Shown here piece by piece: positions 33,371 through 41,709 of a stretch of DNA of 58,654 nucleotides (positions within the stretch are counted from its first letter, which is position 1; each line of letters starts with the position of its first letter). Under the pieces are notes generated by a model. It searched no databases. It was not told the DNA's origin and saw nothing but the letters and a program-made list of their open reading frames with translations. Source of the stretch: an uncultured Clostridia bacterium (GTDB lineage: Bacteria; Bacillota; Clostridia; Christensenellales; Aristaeellaceae); contig CAKURR010000014.1 in the NCBI GenBank assembly GCA_934675735.1, positions 1 to 58,654 on the forward strand, read 5' to 3'. A program made the position numbers and the translations under genes.

Positions 33371-34287
33371 GCGCGCCGGTCATCGGCCGCTTTGCCCCCA
33401 CGCCGAGCGGGCGGCTGCATTTGGGCAACCTGCTCTGCGCGCTGACGGCCTATCTCTCCGTGCGTCGGCAGGACGGGCGCTTTCTGCTGCGCATCGAGGA
33501 TTTGGATAAGCCGCGCTGCCCCGAGCGCCTGTGCGACGCGGCCGTCGAGGATTTGGCGTGGCTGGGCTTTGTCTGGGATGAGCCGCCGCTCGTGCAGAGC
33601 GAGCGCACCGCGCTGTACCGGAGCTATTTCGACATGCTCGATGAAAAAGGGCTGATTTATCCTTGCTTCTGCACCCGCGCCCAGCTGCATGCCGCCGACG
33701 CGCCCAACCGCGGCGACGACACGCCTGTTTACGGCGGCGCGTGCGCGCACCTCTCGGCGGAGGAAATCGCCGAAAAGATGAAAACCCGCCGCCCCGCGTA
33801 TCGCCTCCGCGTGCCGGATGAAACCGTCGCCGTGCATGACCGCCATTACGGCCTGTATCGGGAAAACCTCGCCCGCGACTGCGGCGATTTCATTCTCCGC
33901 CGCTCAGACGGGCTTTTCGGCTATCAACTGGCCGTCGTCGTTGACGACGCGCTCAGCGGCGTGAACGAGGTCGTTCGCGGGCACGACATCCTCGCCTCCA
34001 CGCCGAGACAAATCTATCTTCAGCGCCTTCTGGGCTTTGAAACGCCCCACTACGCGCACATCCCCCTGCTCGAGGACGCTCGGGGCCGCCGCCTGGCCAA
34101 ACGCGACGGCGACACGGATTTGACTGCCCTCGCCAAACGCTTTTCCCGCGAAGAAATCCTCGGCATGCTGGCTTACAGCGCGGGCATCCTTGATGAAAAC
34201 CGTCCCGCGACGATGGATGAACTGATTGACGCGTTCGATTGGAAGAAGGTCAAGACGGAGGATATGAGGCTGCCGTTGTCCTTCTGA
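33367..34287 (+). CDS. gluQ: Glutamyl-Q tRNA(Asp) synthetase
   Basis: A 306-residue truncated GluRS paralogue that glutamylates queuosine in tRNA(Asp). It has the class I motif GRLHLGN (residues 15-21), RIEDLDKPRC, and zinc ligands C100, C102, Y122 and C126 as in E. coli GluQ. The KMSKS counterpart is RLAKRDGD. The anticodon-binding domain of true GluRS is missing, as expected. The GTG start overlaps the upstream stop by four bases. Confidence 0.92.
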   Translation: MSAPVIGRFAPTPSGRLHLGNLLCALTAYLSVRRQDGRFLLRIEDLDKPRCPERLCDAAVEDLAWLGFVWDEPPLVQSERTALYRSYFDMLDEKGLIYPCFCTRAQLHAADAPNRGDDTPVYGGACAHLSAEEIAEKMKTRRPAYRLRVPDETVAVHDRHYGLYRENLARDCGDFILRRSDGLFGYQLAVVVDDALSGVNEVVRGHDILASTPRQIYLQRLLGFETPHYAHIPLLEDARGRRLAKRDGDTDLTALAKRFSREEILGMLAYSAGILDENRPATMDELIDAFDWKKVKTEDMRLPLSF

Positions 34288-34293
34288 ATATGC

Positions 34294-34330
34294 AAAAAGG
34301 GAGCTGTCCGGTATAGACAGCTCCCTTTTA
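34294..34330. terminator. Strong bidirectional terminator
   Basis: AAAAGGGAGCTGTC and GACAGCTCCCTTTT form a perfect 14-bp stem with a seven-base loop. It serves both gluQ and the leftward metal ATPase operon. Confidence 0.92.
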
Positions 34331-34340
34331 CGATGCCTTT

Positions 34341-34616
34341 TTACGCTTCCGCCGCAACAGCCGCGCCCTCGACGGTCACGCTCTGCTCCTGAAGCTCCTT
34401 CTCGGCGATGAGATCCTCGATGGTCTCCTTCGTGCGCATCAGGTCCTCGACGGACATGGTCTCAAAGCCGGCCGACGGAGTCTTGACCTTCACGCCGTGG
34501 CGGTTGAGGAACGCATCCACCTTCTCCTCATTGTGCTTGTAGACGGCAAAGCCCACCAGGCTCGCGCCCACGCCAATCAAAACGCCCTTGACCATCGGAT
34601 TATTCCAGCTAACCAT
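34341..34616 (-). CDS. Small glycine-zipper membrane protein, last gene of the metal ATPase operon
   Basis: A 91-residue protein. The N-terminal helix NPMVKGVLIGVGASLVGFAVYKHNEE has G-x3-G spacing like glycine-zipper membrane proteins, followed by FLNRHGVKV and an acidic helical tail (MSVEDLMRTKETIEDLIAEKE). It resembles the small hydrophobic proteins beside ferrosome-type P1B-ATPases, but the match is from memory. It is separated from the operon by a repeat element of about 137 bp. Confidence 0.6.
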   Translation of the reverse strand: MVSWNNPMVKGVLIGVGASLVGFAVYKHNEEKVDAFLNRHGVKVKTPSAGFETMSVEDLMRTKETIEDLIAEKELQEQSVTVEGAAVAAEA

Positions 34617-34649
34617 AACTTTTTCCTCCTGTTTGTCTGATAGAACATT

Positions 34650-34786
34650 TGGGACGCTGTCCCAAACCCTGCCAAGAACCTGAGGTTCTTGGATTTCCCA
34701 CTACATTTATCGCTTTGCGATAAATGGGAAAATTCACTGTTTTGATGTCAGGAAGTTCAGGTTTCCGGTTTGGGGCAACACCCCAA
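34650..34786. repeat. MITE-like palindromic repeat element
   Basis: The left arm runs GGGACGCTGTCCC-AAACC..., the CAAGAACC-TGA-GGTTCTTG hairpin, TTCCCAC. A centre hairpin ATTTATCG/CGATAAAT follows. The right arm reads, reversed, GGGGTGTTGCCCC-AAACC-GGAAACC-TGA. Both arms share the same block order, making a long imperfect inverted repeat. Another partial copy is at 14370-14420. It has no coding content. Confidence 0.75.
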
Positions 34787-34795
34787 CATTCTCCT

Positions 34796-35497
34796 TTACC
34801 CCTTCTTCGCCATCATTTCCATGCCGCGCCGAAGCATGCTGCCCGCATAGGCCACGCCGTCGCCGTCCCCTTTCACGGGGGTCAGGTTGATGGAGTTGCC
34901 CGCGCGCCGCACCATGTAGACCTGCTCGCGCGCCTCCTGCGGAATCAGGTGGCGGCCAAACGTCAGCGCCCACGCCAGCGCGCTGGCCTGCATGCCGTTC
35001 GTCTTGCCGATGGAATTGATTAAGTATACCACAGACATGACTTCCGGGTCAAAGCTGCCGCGCGCGTGCAGCTCCTGATAGCCGTGCTCGGCCACCGCCG
35101 CCAGCGTCGTGCCGACCGAAAGCCAGCGCGTGAACCGCGTCAGCGTCGAGCCCATCAGCGTCAGAGACCCGTCCAGCGCAATACAGCACAGCGCCAGATA
35201 ACCGCTCGGCGCCATCGAAAAGCCTTCCTCTTCGGAATGCTTGATGTGCAGCAGCGCCGTGCCGACCAGTCCGGCATAAACCGCGCCGATTTTCACCAGC
35301 AGCTGCTCTTCCGTCACCGTCAGCTGGTCGTATTCGCACAGCAGCGTGCCGATGCGCGAGTTGTAGCGGCAGCGCGTCATGCCTTTGATGCCCAGAAACG
35401 GCACGTCGCTGCGAATCGGCTTTTCCAGCTGAAAGCGGATGCGTCCCGGCATCGCGCTGAGCACTTCGAGGTGAAGCGCGCCCTTTTCGTTTCTCAT
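34796..35497 (-). CDS. HMA-like-domain membrane protein beside the metal ATPase
   Basis: A 233-residue protein. Residues 8-65 form an HMA-like fold with SAMPGRIRFQLEKPI and IGTLLCEYD but no CxxC. Residues 70-230 hold hydrophobic and helical segments (SGYLALCCIALDGSLTL, VMSVVYLINSIGKTNGMQASALAWALTFGR). It lies four bases downstream of the ATPase gene, so both are co-translated. It probably works with the ATPase in metal handling. Confidence 0.65.
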   Translation of the reverse strand: MRNEKGALHLEVLSAMPGRIRFQLEKPIRSDVPFLGIKGMTRCRYNSRIGTLLCEYDQLTVTEEQLLVKIGAVYAGLVGTALLHIKHSEEEGFSMAPSGYLALCCIALDGSLTLMGSTLTRFTRWLSVGTTLAAVAEHGYQELHARGSFDPEVMSVVYLINSIGKTNGMQASALAWALTFGRHLIPQEAREQVYMVRRAGNSINLTPVKGDGDGVAYAGSMLRRGMEMMAKKG

Positions 35498-35500
35498 CGA

Positions 35501-37678
35501 TCAGCGGCCCTCCATCGGCGAAAAGAACATCAGCCGCAGCGAGTTCGCAACGACCAGAATCGTGGATGCGTTGTGCATCAGCGCGCTCATCATCACAGAA
35601 ATGCCGCTGGCCGCACCCAGAATCAGACCGACCGTGTTGATGCCGATGACGATGGCGAAGTTCTGCTGCACGATGTGCATCGTCGCGCGGGAGAGCCTGC
35701 GCAGCTCGGGAATCATCATCGGGTCGTCGCGGCTGATGACCACGTCGCTGGTCTCCATCGCGATATCCGTAGATTTGCTGCCCAGCGAAATGCCCACGTC
35801 CGCATACGCCAGCGCGGGCGCGTCGTTGATGCCGTCGCCGACCATCACCACGCCGTTGCCCTGCGTCTGCAGACGGAGCACAGCTTCCGCCTTCTGCTCC
35901 GGCAGGAGCTGGGCCTTGAAGCCGTCCACGCCGACCTGCTCGGCTATGGCGCGCGCCTGCGGCTCCATGTCGCCCGTCAGAATCTCGATGTCGCCCACGC
36001 CGTCGTAGCGGAGGGCGTTGACCGCGCGGCGCACGTTGTCGCGCGGGCTGTCCATCGCGAACAGAACGGCCACGATTTTGTCATCCACGCCGACGTAATT
36101 GGGAATCGCGCCCTGACCGTCCGGAATGGCTTTCGCGGCGGTCACGCCGTTTTCCTTCATGTATTTCATGTTGCCGACGCGGACAATGTGCCCGCCCGCA
36201 TCGGTTCGGCTGCCGCGCGAAACCTCGGTGATAATCTCGCCGTGGTCGAGCGCCTGCGCGCCGATTTGGCGGCCATAGCCCAGAATCGCGCTCGCCAGCG
36301 GGTGAGTGCTGGTCTCTTCCGCCGCCATCGCATAGGCGAGCACCTCGCGCTCATCCATCTCGTCATCCAGAACGGCCATGGAAACGACCTTCGGCTTGCC
36401 CTCGGTCACCGTGCCGGTCTTATCCAGCAGAACGGTGTTCGCGCCGCTCATCTGCTCGATGTAAGCGCCGCCCTTGATGAGCACGCCCTGCTTGACCGCC
36501 GTGTTAATCGCCGCGGAGAACGCCGTCGCCGTGGAGAGCTTGATGCCGCACGAATAATCGATGACCAGCATCTTCAGCGCCTTCTGCGAATTACGCGTCA
36601 CCAGCCAGACGGACAGGCAGAGCAGGAAGTTCAGCGGCACGAGATAATTCGAGAATTTATCCGCATAGCGCTGAATCGGCGCCTTTTTCAGCTCGCTGGC
36701 CTCCACCATGCCCACGATGCGGGAGACGACCGTCTGGTCGCCGACCTTATTCGCCTTGACCTGAATGTTGCCGCTCTTGACCACCGTGCCCGCGAAAACC
36801 TCGTCGCCCGCGCGCTTTTCAACCGGCACAAACTCGCCGGTGATGGCACTCTGGTCGATAACGGCCACGCCGGAGGCAATCACGCCGTCCACCGCAATCT
36901 TTTCGCCCGTGTGTACGGCCACGGTGTCGCCCGCGTGCAGCTGCGCAATCGGGGTGCGCGCCACGCGGCCGTCCTCCAGCACCTTCCACACGTCGCCGTC
37001 GTCCGCGGAGAGCATCTTCTTGATGGAAGAGCGCGTCCGCTCGATGGTGTAGGAGGTCATCAGCTCAGCCAAATCCGACAGCGCCAAAATCATCAGCGCG
37101 GAGTGCGGCGTGCCGAGCATCAGACTGGCGACGATAGAGGTCACGGTCAGGAAATCGGCGTTCGGCCGCATGTCCCTTTTCAGCCCTTCCGCCGCGCTCT
37201 TGGCCATCGGCGCGGAAAGGCCGAGGCTCGCCAGCGCTTCCAGCGACGTGAAATTCGCCAGCGCGCCGCCCAGCAGCGGGGCGGTGAAGAGCGTGTTGCC
37301 CAGCACCATCGCGCCCGCGTTCACCGCCAGCCGCTTGGCCAGGCGGGCGGTCGTCATCGGCTGCTCGGCCGTCTCCTCCTTGCCGCTCGCGTGGCGCGCG
37401 CGCAGGGCGGGCATCGCATAGCGCGCCAGCACCATATCCGCGCATTCCACCAGCGCCGCAGAATCCAGCTTATTCTTGTCGTATTCCAGCAAAACGCTGC
37501 CCGTGCAGGGCGTCACCTGCACGCGGCGCACGCCGTCAATCGCGGCCAGCTCGCCGGCCACGTCCATGCGCGCGTCAAACAGAAAGCCCAGCCCCTCGAC
37601 CCGCAGGCGAAGCCGCCCCGGCAGGCTGCTGGCAATCTGCCCCTTCATCCAATCCTTGTTTGACTCTCTGCGAAGCAT
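35501..37678 (-). CDS. Heavy-metal P-type (P1B) ATPase with SCG in place of CPC
   Basis: A 725-residue ATPase. Residues 15-80 are an HMA-like domain with LPGRLRLRV and no CxxC. Actuator motif TGEF is at about 280, phosphorylation motif DKTGT at 419-423, the HP motif in STHPLA, and the hinge is GDGINDAP. The membrane metal site, usually CPC, reads IDYSCGIKLSTATA (373-386), so specificity is not that of Cu, Zn or Cd pumps. The family trait points toward Fe- or Mn-type transport, but this is inference. It is third in an operon whose other members share the PGR-x-R motif, a layout reminiscent of ferrosome gene clusters (P1B-6). Confidence 0.88.
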   Translation of the reverse strand: MLRRESNKDWMKGQIASSLPGRLRLRVEGLGFLFDARMDVAGELAAIDGVRRVQVTPCTGSVLLEYDKNKLDSAALVECADMVLARYAMPALRARHASGKEETAEQPMTTARLAKRLAVNAGAMVLGNTLFTAPLLGGALANFTSLEALASLGLSAPMAKSAAEGLKRDMRPNADFLTVTSIVASLMLGTPHSALMILALSDLAELMTSYTIERTRSSIKKMLSADDGDVWKVLEDGRVARTPIAQLHAGDTVAVHTGEKIAVDGVIASGVAVIDQSAITGEFVPVEKRAGDEVFAGTVVKSGNIQVKANKVGDQTVVSRIVGMVEASELKKAPIQRYADKFSNYLVPLNFLLCLSVWLVTRNSQKALKMLVIDYSCGIKLSTATAFSAAINTAVKQGVLIKGGAYIEQMSGANTVLLDKTGTVTEGKPKVVSMAVLDDEMDEREVLAYAMAAEETSTHPLASAILGYGRQIGAQALDHGEIITEVSRGSRTDAGGHIVRVGNMKYMKENGVTAAKAIPDGQGAIPNYVGVDDKIVAVLFAMDSPRDNVRRAVNALRYDGVGDIEILTGDMEPQARAIAEQVGVDGFKAQLLPEQKAEAVLRLQTQGNGVVMVGDGINDAPALAYADVGISLGSKSTDIAMETSDVVISRDDPMMIPELRRLSRATMHIVQQNFAIVIGINTVGLILGAASGISVMMSALMHNASTILVVANSLRLMFFSPMEGR

Positions 37679-37682
37679 ATTT

Positions 37683-38069
37683 TCAACCTTCTTTGGCTTG
37701 CGGAAGCCGCAGAATCAGCCGCCGGTGCACAACCTGCTCCAGCTGCTTTTCGTCGGCCTCTTCGGGCTTGATTTCCTTGGCGATTTCAAGCCCCGTGTCC
37801 ACAACGATATCCACCCAGCGCAGAATCTGGCGGCTGTTTGTCGTCTGCGCGTCATAGAGCACGAGCACCGTGCCGATGCGCGCGTTGACGGTGACGTCCG
37901 TCACGCCGGGGAGCATCGTCAAAACATCCTGAACATAATGCAGGTAGGGCAGCGCCTCCTTGGGCAGCTGCTCGCTGTGGCGAAAGCGCATGCGCAGCCG
38001 CCCCGGCAGGTCGCATTCCACACGCGGCTTGAGGCAGTGGCGCAGAAACGTTTCTCCCACGATATTCAC
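37683..38069 (-). CDS. Stand-alone HMA-like domain protein
   Basis: A 128-residue soluble protein: DLPGRLRMRFRHSEQL, VQDVLTMLPGVTDVTVNARIGTVLVLYD, then an acidic linker. The beta-alpha-beta-beta-alpha-beta HMA pattern is complete except that CxxC is replaced by PGRLRMR. It starts at GTG 38069, which overlaps the stop of the preceding gene by four bases. It may be a metal chaperone or scaffold for the ATPase encoded immediately downstream. Confidence 0.65.
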   Translation of the reverse strand: MNIVGETFLRHCLKPRVECDLPGRLRMRFRHSEQLPKEALPYLHYVQDVLTMLPGVTDVTVNARIGTVLVLYDAQTTNSRQILRWVDIVVDTGLEIAKEIKPEEADEKQLEQVVHRRLILRLPQAKEG

Positions 38070-38632
38070 GGGCGATCCCCCCCGAACAGGCGGGCCGCCC
38101 ACCACAAGAGCGTCATCGCGCCCGGCACAGCCAGGCCCGTGAGCCGCCATTCCTTCACAGCCAGCACGGAAAGCGCCGTGCCGGCGAGCATTTTGCCATC
38201 CATCAGGCCGTTGGTCGCGCCCATCACGCCGCGGTCCACCGCGTCGAGAATGGTGTGCAGGCCGTTTTCCATGCGGCTCTTCTGCTTGCCGTTAATGGCT
38301 GCGTCCAGCCCGAGCAGCTTGATGACCGCGCCTTCGATGACGGCGGCCTCCACCTTGCGCTCGTCGTAGCAGACGAGCATGCTGCCCGTGCGCGGCTCAA
38401 GCTCCACACGGTGCACCACGCCCGTGCCGAGCAGCTGCCCGCGGGTCTGTTCGGCCTGCTCCATGCCGCCCGCCAGAGACGGCACATACAGCCGCATGCG
38501 GCCGGGGATGCTGGCGCGCACCTCAAGAATCCCTTTGAAAGAGGGCAGCTTCATCAAATTGTGTTGCGGCTCTTTCGGCGCGGACAGGGCGAGCACGCCC
38601 AGCACCGCTGCCGCAGTTAAACCGTAATTCAC
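38066..38632 (-). CDS. HMA-like-domain membrane protein, first gene of the metal ATPase operon
   Basis: A 188-residue protein with a short N-terminal helix (MNYGLTAAAVLGVLALSA), an HMA-like domain with SIPGRMRLYVPSL and TGSMLVCYD, and C-terminal hydrophobic segments (MLAGTALSVLAVKEW, LAVPGAMTLLWWAARLF). It starts at GTG 38632 behind AAGGGAG. As the first gene it is read from the 38707-38738 promoter. In layout it could match the FezA/FezC-type members of ferrosome clusters. Confidence 0.62.
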   Translation of the reverse strand: MNYGLTAAAVLGVLALSAPKEPQHNLMKLPSFKGILEVRASIPGRMRLYVPSLAGGMEQAEQTRGQLLGTGVVHRVELEPRTGSMLVCYDERKVEAAVIEGAVIKLLGLDAAINGKQKSRMENGLHTILDAVDRGVMGATNGLMDGKMLAGTALSVLAVKEWRLTGLAVPGAMTLLWWAARLFGGDRP

Positions 38633-38706
38633 GCTTTTTCAACTCCCTTCGGAAGTCGTTTGAAGGACGCATTTCCCGCCCGTCAGCAGCTCCCTTTTTT
38701 GCGTGT

Positions 38707-38738
38707 ATACTGTATCACTTGCTCCACGCGTTTGTCAA
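38707..38738 (-). promoter_or_regulatory. Promoter of the metal ATPase operon with a small dyad
   Basis: On the minus strand TTGACA (38733-38738), 18 bases and TACAGT (38709-38714). An ATACaGTAT dyad (38707-38715) covers the -10 and could be a metal-sensor site. Confidence 0.55.
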
Positions 38739-38800
38739 CACAAATCAAACGTCCGAGCGGGAAAACGCCTTCCGTCTGCACAGTTTCGCTATAAAAAACC

Positions 38801-38863
38801 AAAAAGACCCCCCTCTTTGAGGGAGGCGGCACGACGAAGTCGTGACGGAAGGAGTCGTAACGG
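38801..38863 (-). repeat. Repeat-type double hairpin doubling as terminator
   Basis: CACGAC-GAA-GTCGTG (38830-38844) and a CCCTC/GAGGG hairpin next to it. On the minus strand the second stem is followed by TCTTTTTGG. The sequence type (agaggg/GACGAAGTCGTGACGG) is one I know as interspersed in many clostridial genomes. It ends the ZinT-like gene. Confidence 0.6.
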
Positions 38864-38872
38864 AAAACGTCC

Positions 38873-39559
38873 TTACTCCTCGGAAGCGTTCTCCGAGCAG
38901 AACAGCGCGATGCAGCTGTCAATCATCTCGTCATCCGCATCCTCGAGCATGCCCGCGGCCTGCCAGAAAGCGTACTTGCCTTCATACATCTGGCCCAGCG
39001 CTTCGAGGTCGTCGCCGTAGCGGAACTCGATGTGCCAGGTCGTCGCGGGGGTATCCGGCGCAAGGCAGATGTAGGTGAACTCGCCCGCGTCCGCGTCGTC
39101 GGTCTTATACGCATAGCAGGAAATGGCCTCCGGCAGCTCCTGCACATAGGTGTAGCTGTGGGAGAAAACCTCGTTGCCCGCTTCATCCAGGCCCGTCACG
39201 GTGCTGCCGTCAAAGACGAACTTGCTCACGCCCTCGGTGAAGTAGCAGTCAAAGCGCATGCTTTCCGGATCGGCGGCATAGGCTTCCACGGCTTCCGGCC
39301 CGTAGATTTCGGCGGTGGTGGAGGCACGCATCATGTCGGCGACCATCTGCGCGTTCTCCTCGCCGACAGCCTCGGCGCTGTAACTGAGCCACACGTCGTC
39401 ATACTCCGGCTTGTTGAGCACGGAGAACAGCGGCACATACGTGCCCGCAACGTCCTCCATCAGCCGAGCGGGATCAATCGCCTCTTCGGCCACGGCAAAG
39501 GGCATGACCAGCGCGAGCGCAAACGCCGTCAGCATGGCGGCAAAACGGAACTTCTTCAT
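38873..39559 (-). CDS. Secreted ZinT-like metal-binding protein
   Basis: A 228-residue protein with a signal peptide (residues 1-24, FAVAEEA). The mature domain follows the ZinT/YodA lipocalin-like outline: a helical start, then SYTYVQELPEAISCYAYKTDDADAGEFTYICLAPDTPATTWHIEFRYGDDLEALGQMYEGKYAFWQAAGM. The His-rich N-terminus and HFHI site of Zn-binding ZinT are reduced to WHIEF, so metal binding is uncertain. It is transcribed alone from a promoter with a TTAG-N6-CTAA dyad, shared with the 44272 operon. Confidence 0.72.
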   Translation of the reverse strand: MKKFRFAAMLTAFALALVMPFAVAEEAIDPARLMEDVAGTYVPLFSVLNKPEYDDVWLSYSAEAVGEENAQMVADMMRASTTAEIYGPEAVEAYAADPESMRFDCYFTEGVSKFVFDGSTVTGLDEAGNEVFSHSYTYVQELPEAISCYAYKTDDADAGEFTYICLAPDTPATTWHIEFRYGDDLEALGQMYEGKYAFWQAAGMLEDADDEMIDSCIALFCSENASEE

Positions 39560-39580
39560 TTGAATCCATCCTTTCCCATT

Positions 39581-39636
39581 GGTTAGCCTTTGCTAACCCT
39601 CGGTCGTATCATAACACTGTTTCAAATCTTTTTCAA
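39581..39636 (-). promoter_or_regulatory. Promoter and DtxR-type operator of the ZinT-like gene
   Basis: On the minus strand TTGAAA (39631-39636), 17 bases and TATGAT (39608-39613). Immediately downstream is the perfect dyad GGTTAGC-N4-GCTAACC (39581-39598), which contains TTAG-N6-CTAA as at 44295-44308. Confidence 0.7.
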
Positions 39637-39637
39637 G

Positions 39638-39664
39638 ACAAAAAAAGAGGCTTTCCGCCCCTTT
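39638..39664 (-). terminator. Terminator after the YgbA_NO-family gene
   Basis: On the minus strand AGGGGC-N5-GCCTCT is followed by a run of six to seven T residues. A third, weaker TTAG-N6-CTAA (39677-39690) lies between it and the gene. Confidence 0.65.
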
Positions 39665-39709
39665 TTTCACTTTTTGTTAGGTTTGACTAATTTTTGTTCG
39701 CTGCCCGAA

Positions 39710-40054
39710 TCACGCGTCAAGCCTTCTCTTTTCCTTCCGCGTTTCAATCACATGCCGCACCGCCATCACGGGATGATGCAGCATCATCCGCGGGCCGGAA
39801 TAGCGCATCACCTCGCGGATTTTCGCCCGCATTTCGGGCTTGTAGCAATGCACGCGGCAGTTCGCGCAGAAGGTCTTGGTCGCCATAAACGGGCATCGGT
39901 CGCTTCGGCTTTGCGCGTATTCGTCCAGCGCCGCGCACTCGGGGCAGAGCGCCCCGCGCTTTGTGCCGTGCAGGCCATGGCAATACAGCGCAATCATCAG
40001 CGAAACGGCCTCTTTTTCCCGCTGCCGCTTTTTCTCGATTTTCGTTCCGTCCAT
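39710..40054 (-). CDS. Nitrous oxide-stimulated promoter (YgbA_NO) family protein
   Basis: A 114-residue cysteine-rich protein: CHGLHG, CPECAALDEYAQSRSDRCPF, then TFCANCRVHCYKPEMRAKIREVMRYSGPRMM. The cysteines likely bind zinc or an iron-sulfur cluster. In Proteobacteria YgbA is induced by NO; in Clostridia the family commonly sits beside ABC exporters and methyltransferases, as here. Its start overlaps the stop of the upstream ABC gene (TGATG). Confidence 0.85.
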   Translation of the reverse strand: MDGTKIEKKRQREKEAVSLMIALYCHGLHGTKRGALCPECAALDEYAQSRSDRCPFMATKTFCANCRVHCYKPEMRAKIREVMRYSGPRMMLHHPVMAVRHVIETRKEKRRLDA

Positions 40055-41709
40055 CAGCTCACCCGCCCCTGCTCGGCCGTGTAGACCTTATCCGCCGTGG
40101 CCATTGTGCTGGGGCGGTGCGAAACGAGCACAATCGCGCGCTTGTCCTTCTCTCGCCTGAGTGCACGCAGAATGACGGCTTCGTTCAGGCTGTCGAGGTT
40201 GCTCGTCGGCTCGTCCAGCAGCATCAGCGGCGCGTCGTGCAGAAACGCGCGCGCCAGCCCGAGCCGCTGTTTTTCGCCGCCGGAGAGCGTGTCGCCCAGC
40301 TCGCCGACGGGCGTGTCATAGCCCTTCGGCAGGGAGAGGATGAAGTCGTGCACCGACGCTTTTTGGCAGGCGGCTTCCAGCTCCTCCTGCGTCGCGTCCG
40401 CCTTGGCGATGCGCAGATTGGCGGCAATGCTGTCGTGGAACAGGTGCGTCTCCTGCTCGACAAAGCTCTCCATATCGCGCAGATTATCCGTGTTGATGGC
40501 CTCCACGGAGGTATCCGAAATCGCGACGCGCCCCGAATCGACCTGCCAGAAGCGCATCAGCAGGCGGAGCAGCGTCGATTTGCCGCTTCCGCTCCTGCCG
40601 ACGATGCCCGTGATGCCCGTTTTGCCGATTTCCACCGAGAAATCGCGCAGCACCGTCTCCCCGCCGTAGCCGAAGGTGACGTGTTCCGCCGCCGCGCCGT
40701 CATAGGAAACCGCCTTTTGGCCGACGATATCCGGCGTCTGCGGCGCTTCTTCCAGAATATCGAGCACGCGGTTGCCCGCCGCCAGCGTGCTTTGCAGCGT
40801 CGTGCCCAGCGCAGAGAGCGCCACCGTCGGGCCGAAGCTGCTCAGCTGGGCCAGCGTCGCCAGCAGCAGACCATCAAATCCGATTTTTCCCGCGCTGTAC
40901 AGCAGCCCCGCCGCCAGCAGCATGGCAAAGTCAAACAGCAGCACGACGGCGTTCGTCACCGCGGAGGACGCGCCCGCCGTGCGCTTCATCTCCTCTTCGG
41001 TTTGAGCCAGATCGTCCGTTCGGCGGTTCATCTCCGCCAGACGGCTTTCGCCCGCGCCGAATTGCAAAATCTCGCCAAGGCCGCGCAGGCTTTCCAGCAC
41101 AAAGCTGCTCATCTCGCCGGATTGTCTGCGCAGATTCGCGCCGTCCTGCCCGCTGCGCTTGGAGGCGGCCAGCGGCAGCAGCACGCCGACCGTAACATAC
41201 GCGATAAGGGCCAGCAACCCCAGTAGCGCGTGGAAATGGCCGATGTAGACGACCATCACCGCGGTGAACAGCGCCGCAATCGCCGCCGGAGAAATCGTGT
41301 GCGCATAGAAAACCTCCAGCAGCTCGATGTCGGAGGTAATCAGCGCGATTAAGTCGCCGCGGTCGCGCCCCTCCAGCTTCGCCGGGCAGAGCCGCCGCAG
41401 CGCGCCAAACACCTTGTCGCGGATGTGCGCCAGCAGCTTAAAGGCGATGAAGTGGTTGCAGGCCTGCTCGCCGTAACGCAATCCGCCGCGCACCAGCGCG
41501 CAGACCGCCGCCAGCCCCAGCGCCGCCGCCATGGACAGCGACCCTATGCCCAGCGCCGCCAGCACGCCGTAACCCGCAAAAATCGTCACAAACGCCGCGC
41601 ACAGGTTGCCGATGAGGCCCATCGCAATCGCCAGCGCCATATAACCGCTCAGCGGACGCACCAGCCCCGCCAGCTTCAGCATCACCCTGCCGTTGCTCCG
41701 TCTGCTCAT
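40054..41709 (-). CDS. ABC transporter ATP-binding/permease protein (CydC-like half)
   Basis: A 551-residue type IV ABC half-transporter. Six membrane helices occupy about 1-310. The nucleotide domain has GRSGSGKSTLLRLLMRF, LSGGEKQRLGLARAF and LMLLDEPTSNLD. It forms a heterodimer with the gene at 41706, with which it overlaps by four bases. The pair is CydDC- or IrtAB-like in size. A metallophore or thiol role fits the neighbours but is inferred. Confidence 0.88.
   Translation of the reverse strand: MSRRSNGRVMLKLAGLVRPLSGYMALAIAMGLIGNLCAAFVTIFAGYGVLAALGIGSLSMAAALGLAAVCALVRGGLRYGEQACNHFIAFKLLAHIRDKVFGALRRLCPAKLEGRDRGDLIALITSDIELLEVFYAHTISPAAIAALFTAVMVVYIGHFHALLGLLALIAYVTVGVLLPLAASKRSGQDGANLRRQSGEMSSFVLESLRGLGEILQFGAGESRLAEMNRRTDDLAQTEEEMKRTAGASSAVTNAVVLLFDFAMLLAAGLLYSAGKIGFDGLLLATLAQLSSFGPTVALSALGTTLQSTLAAGNRVLDILEEAPQTPDIVGQKAVSYDGAAAEHVTFGYGGETVLRDFSVEIGKTGITGIVGRSGSGKSTLLRLLMRFWQVDSGRVAISDTSVEAINTDNLRDMESFVEQETHLFHDSIAANLRIAKADATQEELEAACQKASVHDFILSLPKGYDTPVGELGDTLSGGEKQRLGLARAFLHDAPLMLLDEPTSNLDSLNEAVILRALRREKDKRAIVLVSHRPSTMATADKVYTAEQGRVS

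Noticed and set aside
35066..37663. An 865-codon plus-strand frame over the metal ATPase
   Set aside because: Antisense shadow; arginine/histidine-rich composition and no recognisable motif.
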